Source: an uncultured Oscillospiraceae bacterium
GTDB lineage: Bacteria > Bacillota > Clostridia > Oscillospirales > Oscillospiraceae
Direction: 5' to 3'
Length of the DNA: 29,037 nucleotides
Assembly (NCBI GenBank): GCA_910579485.1
Contig: CAJTVO010000032.1
Location: 1 to 29,037, forward strand
Each line of letters begins with the position of its first letter. The first letter of the stretch is position 1. The notes below the pieces were generated by a model. That model made no database searches. It was not told the origin of the DNA and saw only the letters and a program-made list of their open reading frames with translations. This document shows positions 22,561 to 29,037 of the stretch, piece by piece. Position numbers and translations under genes: made by a program.

Positions 22561-22581
22561 AAAACTGAATAATTATACTAC

Positions 22582-22670
22582 GGAGACGTATCGAAGTGGT
22601 CATAACGAGCCTGACTCGAAATCAGGTAGTCCGCAAGGGCTCGTGGGTTCGAATCCCACCGTCTCCGCCA
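22582..22670 (+). tRNA. tRNA-Ser (CGA anticodon)
   Basis: The 89-nt gene includes an encoded CCA. The acceptor GGAGACG (22582-22588) pairs with CGTCTCC (22660-22666) and the discriminator is G. The anticodon loop reads CTCGAAA with a CGA anticodon for UCG codons, closed by CCTGA/TCAGG. A long variable arm and GTGGG-TTCGAAT-CCCAC T-arm are clear. A mobile-element remnant begins just after it, consistent with tRNA-Ser as integration site. Confidence 0.95.
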
Positions 22671-22705
22671 AAAGCCCTGAAAGCATACGCTTTCAGGGCT
22701 TTTTC
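22671..22705 (+). terminator. Terminator of tRNA-Ser
   Basis: A perfect 14-bp stem (22671-22684 with 22689-22702) and a 4-nt ATAC loop run into TTTTTC. It starts directly after CCA. The next 185 bp to the integrase remnant are AT-rich with no gene that I can see. Confidence 0.9.
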
Positions 22706-22890
22706 TTGTCAAAATATTTCAGCGTTCGTACTACCCATTGTGTTTGATGCCCCACTTTTTGATGCTCTCCAGATTTTCTTATTCGCCCACATAAATAATA
22801 ATTACCGCCGTGATGCCCTGAATGATGCCCGGATTTCCTAACAGCCTATAAAAAGCGGTGCGGAGATATAAAAAGATTTTTGTTACCGCT

Positions 22891-24092
22891 CTATTTCCTG
22901 GCTTTTTTCTTGGGCTTTCCGGGTGTCCGTTCCTTGGTGTCCTCTGCTTTTTTCATGGGGTGCAGGGCCTTATGGCAGGTTTCCAGGACAGCCTTTTTCC
23001 GTTCCAGCCGCACGTCAACATACTGTGCTGTAACCGACTCCAAGTTCGTAGAGACGCCCAGGGACATCCCGATACCTTTCAGCGTATGCCCCAAAATCTC
23101 GCCCGCCGTGTAGAAGTCGCCGGTGAGCTGGTGCATATTGGTGGCCGCGCTGTGACGAAAATCATGGAAATGGATGTGCGGAATTTCAAGATGCCGGATA
23201 AGCTGTTTAAAATTGGCCGACATCCGATCTCGGCGCTCCGGGGAGCCGTCCCCGGCTTGGCTATGAACAAATGATTGTCGTAGTACGTTCCTCCACTGGC
23301 CTCTATAAAGGTTTTTTGCTGGTTCAGCTAATCGAACCGCCGTAGGAAATACGGAAGTGTGTCCTCCGTGATCGGCAGGGTACGGTCGTTGTATTTTGTT
23401 GGGGCCATTTCTGTAATTGTTTTTGTGCCAGCGGGAAGATTGAACGGGAGCTACTCCATGATGCTAAACTGCATTTTCTCCAAGTCGATGTTGTCCGTGC
23501 GCAGGCCGATGATCTCACTGATACACAGACCGTACATCCCGGCTAGAACAACTGGCATTTCCCATTCTGTGCCAATCACGCTGCCCATAAACTGCTGTAT
23601 CTGTTCGATGGTATAAGGGTCAGGGGTCTTGCCTTGCTTTCCAAACTTGGTGATAATGTCACGGGCGGGGTTATGTTCGATATAACGGTATTTGCGGGCG
23701 TGTTCCATTGATACGCTCAAAATGCGCTGTGCATAGCGGACGGTGCTGTTGGATAAGCCCTTGTCAAATAGCTGCTGAAACATATTGTCCAGCATGGCAG
23801 GAGTTAGCTGGTTTAGCTGCACATGACCGATATAAGGTACAATGTGATTTTTGATATGGCTCTTGTAGCCCGCAGAAGTGCTTGGGCACAAGTTTGCCTT
23901 ACCATGATTCTCTACCCATTCCTCCAAATACTCTTTGATGGTCTGTTTCCCCTGTGAAGCAACAACAGGCGTGTAGACAGGGTTTGAAAGTTTCACTTTC
24001 ATTTCGGCTTCATGCTTGGTCGCTTCTTTCTTAAAGTTGTACCAATAGGTTAAAACCTTTTCAACAGAGTGCGAAAAGCGGCAATGGTACAC
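22891..24092 (-). pseudogene. Decayed tyrosine integrase (Tn916/phage type)
   Basis: The 5' half (to 23451) has the SAM-like arm-binding and core-binding parts (KQTIKEYLEEWVENHGKA and GYKSHIKNHIVPYIGHVQLN). The 3' part (22891-23223) keeps HFHDFRHSAATNM, an HxxR motif, and the TAQYVDV tyrosine region. The middle is broken by in-frame TAG stops at 23451 and 23328 and by a frameshift around 23225-23250. The first catalytic Arg is also lost: the expected Arg-x-x-Glu block reads LCISEI. It is therefore dead. It faces the tRNA gene, the usual layout of an element integrated at tRNA-Ser. Confidence 0.88.
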
Positions 24093-24194
24093 ACCGCCTG
24101 GGCAGAATGGACAGATATTTCATATTCTAAGCATCAACGTTGATCCCATCCGTTACGATAATATGCGTGAAGTCACAGCATATTTCGTGGTTGA

Positions 24195-24437
24195 GCAGAT
24201 TTAGGATGCCCTCCCGGTATAGGGAAAAAAGCAGCTAATCAGGGTTGGCGGTGTGATTTTGACGCCTTGCCGCTGGCCCCCCATGTGGGCGGCGGTCTGC
24301 TGGGGCTGGTGCAGTACGGCGGGGCAGCGCTGAACGACCCGTTTCACATCGTACTGTGTGGAGACAGTTTGAAAACTGCTCTTATTTTTCTGCTGTGCTA
24401 TGGTTTCAACATTTGTGGGCATAATCGTTCATCCTAA
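24195..24437 (+). pseudogene. Possible conjugation-gene remnant
   Basis: A plus-strand frame encodes an N-terminal-like fragment (LPLAPHVGGGLLGLVQYG, then LCGDSLKTALIFLLCYGF) with one membrane helix, ending at TAA 24435-24437. It resembles the start of VirD4/TraG-type coupling proteins of clostridial conjugative elements, but I cannot confirm that from sequence alone. It has no start or ribosome site. The 100 bp before it show a further broken coding-like stretch on the minus strand. Together these are relics of an excised element. Confidence 0.4.
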
Positions 24438-24469
24438 ATAGATTTAGATTTGCAGATTAACGTAGAGAA

Positions 24470-24497
24470 AGAGGGCCTCCCACACGGGAAACCCTCT
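24470..24497 (-). terminator. Weak terminator of the island gene set
   Basis: An AGAGGG/CCCTCT stem with an inner TCCC/GGGA stem and a 4-nt loop, with a 2-by-2 internal bulge, is followed on the minus strand by TTTCTC. It lies 36 bp after the stop of the 299-aa gene. Confidence 0.5.
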
Positions 24498-24532
24498 ATT
24501 CCAGGTACGTATCAGGGGTATCATGGAATTTC

Positions 24533-25432
24533 TCAAGTTTCCTCCTTCTTGCGATCTAAATTCCGATGATAATGGCAGAGAAAGTTTTCCAACGATCCGG
24601 TTCCCTTCATGAGCTGGCTGGCCGCCTGAAGCAAATCCCATTCCAACTTATCATCCCACTGGTCGATTTTTTCCAGGCACAGAATAGGCGGATGCACATG
24701 ATACATTTCCCCGTTGTCAAGAAATTCAACTGTGAGGCTGGTGTTGTCATAGCTGGGGGGTATTTTCCGTGAACCGTTGGTATTCCGCTCCAAACTGCGT
24801 TTCCAGTCCTCTTGACTGACCTGAACGATGGCGGGGCGGGAATCTCCGGTCATCTTCACAATATCCCCAAGCTCAAACGGGCTTTGCAGGGGGATATACG
24901 CATCTTCGAAACGGGATGGATACGGATGACTGACATTAATACTGATCCTCTCGGTATAGCACTCGCATTCAAGGAGCACACCATCTTTCGCATACTGAGC
25001 CTGACCGCCTATATACATCGTGTCAGAATTGTCGTTCGCAGCACTGCCGTCAAACTTGTCCACAAAGGGCTCCTTTCGTATCTTGAAGTTTTCTTTGGAG
25101 TGGTCTTTGCCGTAGGCGATTGCGGCATCTGAGGTGGAGAAGTAACAGCTTTCCCACTCGTCCTCGTCATCCGGGACAAAGATAAAGAAATATCTGCCAT
25201 CATTTTCATGAAAGAGCCGTTCGTTTTCTGCTTCTGTGTCAAGCCGTTCCCGGATCTGTTCTTTCAGCGCTTCATCTGTAGTTGTACTGGCAATTTCACG
25301 AAGGGCATCTAATATCTCTGGCTTAGGCAGATCAGAGTTCCAAATGATGGCGGCCTGTTGGAAATCTGTAAATGAAACGTTGTGACTTTGATAATAATTC
25401 CACATAAAATCCGACATAGGGAGTCTCTTCAT
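24533..25432 (-). CDS. Acidic protein of unknown function (299 aa)
   Basis: I do not recognise this protein. It has no signal peptide or membrane helix. A helical N-terminus (residues 1-70) includes a WNYYQSHNVSFTDFQQAAII segment. The middle is acidic and aromatic (RYFFIFVPDDEDEWESCYFS). A beta-rich C-terminal third has YIPLQSPFELGDIVKMTGDS, and the end is basic. The ATG at 25432 overlaps the stop of the zinc-ribbon gene by ATGA, so the two are coupled. It is the last gene of the patatin-headed set. Confidence 0.7.
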   Translation of the reverse strand: MKRLPMSDFMWNYYQSHNVSFTDFQQAAIIWNSDLPKPEILDALREIASTTTDEALKEQIRERLDTEAENERLFHENDGRYFFIFVPDDEDEWESCYFSTSDAAIAYGKDHSKENFKIRKEPFVDKFDGSAANDNSDTMYIGGQAQYAKDGVLLECECYTERISINVSHPYPSRFEDAYIPLQSPFELGDIVKMTGDSRPAIVQVSQEDWKRSLERNTNGSRKIPPSYDNTSLTVEFLDNGEMYHVHPPILCLEKIDQWDDKLEWDLLQAASQLMKGTGSLENFLCHYHRNLDRKKEET

Positions 25433-25617
25433 AACCTGTTTCCTCCTCCGGCCTTGTGCAAATCAGCAGTCAGTTCCTTTTGAAATCGTTCAAACATCTG
25501 ATAGCCGTTCTCTTTGCACTGAGGGCAGGGGTTGACTGTTGTATGTACCAGGCCCAGCTTGTAGGGGCACCTGGGGCAGGGCGGTTTGACTTGTTGAAGG
25601 ATTTTTTTCATATTCAC
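25429..25617 (-). CDS. Small zinc-ribbon protein (62 aa)
   Basis: A short protein with two Cys pairs, CPRCPYKLG and NPCPQCKENGY, separated by 15 residues: a zinc-ribbon pattern. The C-terminus is helical and ends GGGNRL. I prefer the GTG at 25617, 9 bp after AAAGGAG, to the ATG at 25611, 15 bp after it. The gene is translationally coupled to the acidic protein downstream. A role in nucleic-acid or protein binding is possible; function is unknown. Confidence 0.65.
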   Translation of the reverse strand: MNMKKILQQVKPPCPRCPYKLGLVHTTVNPCPQCKENGYQMFERFQKELTADLHKAGGGNRL

Positions 25618-25669
25618 AGCAAAACTCTCCTTTACGATCTCAAATATTGGAGCGGAATTTTTGGCCGCA

Positions 25670-26302
25670 TCAGGTAAACCGAGCCTTATCCGCATTGGAA
25701 TCATAAGGATGCAGCCTAAGAGTGGTGATTTTTCCAGTGGGGTCAAGTTTGTACCAGGTATCGAAGCCGTGGGAATCCCCTGTGAACGTCAGGCATACCA
25801 GCAGGGAAGCGTACTCATCAGGGATAAACTTAGATTCTTTGACGGAATAGATCGCACTGATATGCTCCGTCCACCGTCCGCTGCTGGCCTCGGCGGCACG
25901 GCAGATATAAGTAAACTTCCCTTCCGGGGCATCGTTGTGCCTTGCGGATATTTCATGAGTGACACGCAGTTCATTACGCCACGCAGGAACCAGCGGACCT
26001 ATTGTTCCCATCGGTGTTACATCTTTCCTGACACGTTCCGTCCCCTCCCGACTGGCAGGAGTTTCCTTCTCTGGAAAACAGCCTGTTCCATAAATCCTGT
26101 AGACACGCTGGGCACTGCGAACGGTATAACAGCCTGCCGGAAAGGTCACTGCGGACAACTCCCCAGGCAGCAGTTCTCCTTCCGGCACTTTCTTTCCGAT
26201 TTCGCCCCACTCCCATACCTCTACGTGCAGTGCGTCCGTGAATACAGCAGTATCTTTCCAATGTTTCTGAATCATAACGCAATCTTCACTTCTTACATCC
26301 AT
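25670..26302 (-). CDS. Protein of unknown function (210 aa)
   Basis: No family is recognised. Features are a tryptophan-rich early part (IQKHWKDTAVFTDALHVEVW), a beta-rich middle with TFPAGCYTVRSAQRVYRIYG, and a C-terminal FTGDSHGFDTWYKLDPTG block. There is no signal peptide or membrane helix. The ATG at 26302 follows GGAAGG by 9 bp. The ATG at 26311 is too close to it. A terminator just upstream separates it from the preceding gene, so it may be partly expressed by read-through. Confidence 0.65.
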   Translation of the reverse strand: MDVRSEDCVMIQKHWKDTAVFTDALHVEVWEWGEIGKKVPEGELLPGELSAVTFPAGCYTVRSAQRVYRIYGTGCFPEKETPASREGTERVRKDVTPMGTIGPLVPAWRNELRVTHEISARHNDAPEGKFTYICRAAEASSGRWTEHISAIYSVKESKFIPDEYASLLVCLTFTGDSHGFDTWYKLDPTGKITTLRLHPYDSNADKARFT

Positions 26303-26336
26303 TATAAACATCCTTCCTTTCGCTCTGAAACGAAAA

Positions 26337-26364
26337 CAGGAGGACGGCCGCAGCCGCCCTCCTG
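26337..26364 (-). terminator. Internal terminator of the island gene set
   Basis: A 12-bp stem with one mismatch (26337-26348 with 26353-26364) and a 4-nt loop is followed on the minus strand by TTTTCG. It starts 12 bp after the 107-aa gene and precedes the 210-aa gene, dividing the set into two expression groups. Confidence 0.75.
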
Positions 26365-26375
26365 AAATCAGCAGA

Positions 26376-26699
26376 TCATCCCTCATACCCTTTGGGGTAT
26401 TTGATATCCAGCAGCGGACGGTCGTTAAGGTTGGTGATCTTCACTCCCATGATGGCCTTGTGACAGGCCATCAGCTGATCTCTGACCATCTCCAAGTGTG
26501 CCTTGCTCTGCGGGACGATGTACTTCTTGGAGCCGGCCTCCAGCAGTTCGAGATACCAGTTGACCATATCAAGCTTGCTCAGACAATAGGATGAGATCAT
26601 CATTTTATCGTTGGCATCCTTGATAGCTTCTGTTTCGATTTGAATGTAGGACACCAGATCGGAAGGTATCTTCTTCAGCTTCTTGGGCTTGTTGAACAT
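26376..26699 (-). CDS. Small protein of unknown function (107 aa)
   Basis: Mostly helical, with a basic N-terminus (MFNKPKKLKKIPSDLVSYIQ), a cysteine-containing helix (MMISSYCLSKLDMVNWYLEL) and a C-terminal part with VKITNLNDRPLLDIKYPKGY. No signal peptide is seen. The ATG at 26699 follows GCAGGAG by 8 bp, which is better than the earlier ATG. It belongs to the first part of the patatin-headed set. No function can be named. Confidence 0.7.
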   Translation of the reverse strand: MFNKPKKLKKIPSDLVSYIQIETEAIKDANDKMMISSYCLSKLDMVNWYLELLEAGSKKYIVPQSKAHLEMVRDQLMACHKAIMGVKITNLNDRPLLDIKYPKGYEG

Positions 26700-26753
26700 A
26701 GCAACTTCTCCTGCTTTGCTGTAGATATCCATGAGATTGCTCAGGCGGATATA

Positions 26754-26879
26754 TCACTTGTTCTTTAGGTCCTTGAGGGCGTTTTTAATCTCTTTTTTGC
26801 CCTCTTTTTCGACAATTTTAATCATCATTTTCCCCACTTGTCGCTCCAGCTCTTTTTTCATTTTCTTTTTCATACCCAT
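26754..26879 (-). CDS. Very basic 41-aa peptide
   Basis: A tiny gene of almost only Lys, Glu, Met and Ile (MGMKKKMKKELERQVGKMMI, continuing KIVEKEGKKEIKNALKDLKN and K). It is predicted to be a single long amphipathic helix. The ATG at 26879 has AAAGGA 9 bp upstream. It sits between the patatin gene and the 107-aa gene, so it may be a regulator, an immunity partner or a membrane-active peptide. No homologue is known to me. Confidence 0.6.
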   Translation of the reverse strand: MGMKKKMKKELERQVGKMMIKIVEKEGKKEIKNALKDLKNK

Positions 26880-26989
26880 CGCAAATGATCCTTTCAGAAT
26901 ACTTTATAATAATTTCGGTTCATGCAGATACTCGGAATATTCGGCTGTATTCCCATCAGACGGCGTGCAACGGTTGTGAATACAGGTTC

Positions 26990-28867
26990 TTATACCACGT
27001 GATCCGGAGCTTCACTGAAGAAATCCTTCAAACAGATGGCAGCGGCCTCATACCCGGCGTTGATGCGTCTCTGTGTAAGCTCCGGGCTGATTTCAAAAAG
27101 GTCCCCCAGGCTGTCCTGCGGCCAGACGTGCCAAAGCCGCACGCCCTCCAATTCCTCTGACGGAACAGTCCGCTGCAGCGATTTGTTGAAGCTTTCCCGG
27201 TTCCTGGATAAATGGATGACCAAGATCTCCCGATACCCCGCTTTGACCAATGGGAGGACCGGGGCGTTGTCCAAGGCGCCCCCGTCAATGCAAAGCCTTC
27301 CATCGATTTTTACGGGGGTATACGCGCCGGGGAACGCGGCAGAGGCCAGGACCTTGCGCACATTCATCTCCAAAGGCTCTACACATTGCGGGTCCAAATA
27401 AGAATACTCCGTGCTCAAAACGGAATTCCGCCCCGCCAGATTTTGGATATCTATCATAGTGATCGCCGAGAGGGAAACAAACGTCAGTTTTTCTTGCAGG
27501 GCTTCCAATGAAATATTTTCACGCACAATGCCCTCATATTTCTTTTTTTCAAACAGCCCGGCATTTTTCTCCAGATCGGAAGCGAACGCTGTAAGCCCCT
27601 TGATGATGATTTTATCCAATGCCGCATTTCCCCCGAAGGCAATGTTGAATAAAGTCTTGCCAACATTCTTCGGCAGGGTTTTATTGAGCTTTACCAGATC
27701 GCCATCCCGCATAGACATCCAAAGACTTTCTGCCTTGCTGTAGTCACCCTGAGCGAAGAGCAGCGAGTTCAAGGCCCCCACCGAGGCCCCAGAGATGCCC
27801 GTGAAGCGATCCATCCCGCCGTGCTCCTCCAGCCATTTCCAAACGCCCAGCTGGAAAGCGCCTTTGGCTCCGCCGCCTCCCAGCACGATGCCGCAGTTCA
27901 GCTGATGATCCATCCTCAGTGCGTCGATCTTGGCCTGGGCATGGATATGAGCGAGGATGGGGGAGAGGATCTGCTCTTCGCTTCCGGCCGCACGGCATTG
28001 GCCGTTGGGATCGAAAATGCCGATGGGATCATCACAGTCCCGCCGCCGGACCTGCCAGCCGTCTCGTTCCAGCAATGTGTCCCACTGGCGGTTTTCTTGG
28101 CTGGAAATTTCGTGAGAAAATGAAAACTTCTGCTGCTTTTTGCAAAATTGCCGCAAATAATCCGCTGTGATATAGGAAGATGCCGGCGCTTCCTGCTTGA
28201 ACTGTTCAAGAAGTGCAGCAGCATAGCGGGCGGCAGACTGCTGTTCCTCGCGAGCCTTGGGGAAATCGCCGCAGCTTTGCGCTGCAGTCTCTTCTTCGCT
28301 GCCGCTATGGGGCTGCTCCTTATCCAATCCCAGGAACCGGGGCAGTTCTTCTGCCGCGAATATGACCCAGAGAAGGTCATATTGAGACTCCAACGTGCTC
28401 CTGTCTCTCCCCTTTTTTATGTATTTCAAGGGTATCGCGTATCTCTGCGCCAGTTCCTTATGTTCGGACATTATACGTTCATAATACTCCGCGAATTCGG
28501 ATTTGCTGTGCAGATCTTCACGTATGCCCCTCAACACACACAGCCTGTCACTCACACCATATGTCATGCCATGGCATTTCCCATATTTACATACGGCTTT
28601 CAGCTTTTCCTCTTCCGCAATACTGTGATGACCGATGATGATCACCTTGTTTTGGTTGCTGATTGCTTTCAACCTATATTTTCGATAGATGTCCGCAGGT
28701 ACACACTCTGCTTTGTGCCCGTTGGAAACTGCATACTCAAGAGTGCGCTCTGCAGCCAATCTGGCTGAATTGCCATCCCACACAACAATGAGTTTGTGTT
28801 TTGGCGGAACTTGGGGTTCTGTCAACTTATCTAAAATGATTTTGCCAGCTTTGATTATTTCAAGCAT
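26990..28867 (-). CDS. Two-part patatin-like phospholipase (625 aa)
   Basis: The C-terminal 300 residues are a patatin domain. It has the oxyanion loop GGGGAKGAF (about 330-338), the nucleophile in GISGASVGALN (Ser about 362) and the catalytic Asp in CIDGGALDNAP (about 528). The N-terminal 325 residues are unusual: an alpha/beta region (LIVVWDGNSARLAAERTLEY, then NKVIIIGHHSIAEEEKLKAV and MTYGVSDRLCVLRG) and a helical linker. Patatins of CBASS defence (CapV) are single-domain; the extra N-terminus here may be a sensor. The ATG at 28867 is 8 bp after CAGGT. A strong promoter lies upstream, and unknown small genes follow. Confidence 0.85.
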   Translation of the reverse strand: MLEIIKAGKIILDKLTEPQVPPKHKLIVVWDGNSARLAAERTLEYAVSNGHKAECVPADIYRKYRLKAISNQNKVIIIGHHSIAEEEKLKAVCKYGKCHGMTYGVSDRLCVLRGIREDLHSKSEFAEYYERIMSEHKELAQRYAIPLKYIKKGRDRSTLESQYDLLWVIFAAEELPRFLGLDKEQPHSGSEEETAAQSCGDFPKAREEQQSAARYAAALLEQFKQEAPASSYITADYLRQFCKKQQKFSFSHEISSQENRQWDTLLERDGWQVRRRDCDDPIGIFDPNGQCRAAGSEEQILSPILAHIHAQAKIDALRMDHQLNCGIVLGGGGAKGAFQLGVWKWLEEHGGMDRFTGISGASVGALNSLLFAQGDYSKAESLWMSMRDGDLVKLNKTLPKNVGKTLFNIAFGGNAALDKIIIKGLTAFASDLEKNAGLFEKKKYEGIVRENISLEALQEKLTFVSLSAITMIDIQNLAGRNSVLSTEYSYLDPQCVEPLEMNVRKVLASAAFPGAYTPVKIDGRLCIDGGALDNAPVLPLVKAGYREILVIHLSRNRESFNKSLQRTVPSEELEGVRLWHVWPQDSLGDLFEISPELTQRRINAGYEAAAICLKDFFSEAPDHVV

Positions 28868-28904
28868 GGTGTATGACCTGCCTCCCCATAACATTGTAAG
28901 ATCA

Positions 28905-28933
28905 ATCATACCATAAACACCGCTAATAATCAA
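28905..28933 (-). promoter_or_regulatory. Sigma-A promoter of the patatin set
   Basis: On the minus strand TTGATT (28928-28933) and TATGAT (28905-28910) are separated by 17 bp, with TGG before the -10. It would direct the patatin-headed transcript. Confidence 0.8.
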
Positions 28934-28954
28934 TCTAAATACCCCTATTTAGAT
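28933..28954. promoter_or_regulatory. Possible operator overlapping the -35 edge
   Basis: ATCTAAAT and ATTTAGAT are perfect 8-bp arms with a 6-bp spacer (ACCCCT). They abut the -35 box of the patatin promoter and carry a TAAATAGGGG stretch on the minus strand that recurs near the divergent start at 29027. Confidence 0.55.
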
Positions 28955-28992
28955 GTTTCTTTGTATTGCTTCACCTGAGTACAATAGAGCTC

Positions 28993-29020
28993 TTGCGAAA
29001 ATAAGAGACTGTGCTAAAAT
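28993..29020 (+). promoter_or_regulatory. Divergent promoter at the window edge
   Basis: TTGCGA (28993-28998) and TAAAAT (29015-29020) with a 16-bp spacer. The predicted start of transcription falls almost on the ATG at 29027, so the product could be leaderless. Confidence 0.55.
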
Positions 29021-29026
29021 AGGGGC

Positions 29027-29037
29027 ATGAAATACGA
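29027..29037 (+). CDS. Start of a divergent gene, cut by the window
   Basis: Only ATGAAATACGA (Met-Lys-Tyr) is visible. No ribosome site precedes it, and only six bases separate it from the -10 box. It would be transcribed away from the patatin gene. Its identity cannot be judged. Confidence 0.35.

Noticed and set aside
22263..23398. CRISPR array or other regular repeat series in the island
   Set aside because: Only the tRNA copy and isolated inverted repeats are present; no regularly spaced repeats occur.

Overview
The window looks like a chromosome segment of a GC-rich, spore-forming, low-oxygen gut Clostridium of the Oscillospiraceae type (Flavonifractor or Lawsonibacter-like). This is an inference from the protein style, a SpoIIE phosphatase, Firmicutes-type promoters and the dxs-tlyA-nadK-argR-recN gene order; the sequence alone does not fix the species. 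Almost every gene is on the minus strand, so transcription runs from high to low coordinates.

Left end (1-2240): the C-terminal tail of a solute-binding protein on the plus strand, joined at about position 100 to an inverted coding fragment. It is followed by a terminator and by spoIIE on the minus strand. spoIIE has a promoter with a 21-bp spacer, resembling Spo0A-controlled sigma-A promoters.

Housekeeping operon (2262-17133, minus): reading downstream, the order is solute-binding lipoprotein, an oapA-like membrane protein, dxs, GNAT, a 4Fe-4S QueG-like protein, DUF402, a SatA-like acetyltransferase, nucleoside phosphorylase, a truncated NUDIX, a CAT-like acetyltransferase, tlyA, TfoX C-domain, GNAT, nadK, argR, recN, an M28-like protein and a zeta-toxin-like kinase. 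Genes are packed with ATGA overlaps or very short gaps. Accessory acetyltransferases interrupt the usual dxs-tlyA-nadK succession.

Large structured RNA (about 17237-17888, minus): a gene-free segment of roughly 650 nt upstream of this operon has a near-consensus promoter, a long-range stem joining its two ends and dense internal hairpins. Its neighbourhood (oapA-like DUF21-type protein, dxs, tlyA, nadK, argR, recN) matches the known context of OLE RNA, so I call it an OLE RNA. A lipoprotein gene lies between it and the oapA-like gene, which is unusual.

Sugar-uptake locus (18029-22400, minus): a PocR-domain AraC-type regulator, then a binding protein and two CUT1-type permeases. No ATPase gene is present. 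An intercistronic hairpin follows the binding-protein gene, and a terminator ends the set.

tRNA-Ser(CGA) and island (22449-29037): a tRNA gene preceded by a truncated copy of itself marks the start of a lower-GC region. This holds a decayed tyrosine integrase and a fragment that may come from a conjugation gene. Beyond it lies an unrecognised minus-strand gene set headed by a two-part patatin-like phospholipase (625 aa) and followed by five small or unknown genes, including a 41-aa basic peptide and a CxxC zinc-ribbon protein. This set is the best candidate here for an undescribed system, possibly defence-related, although nothing in the sequence proves that function.
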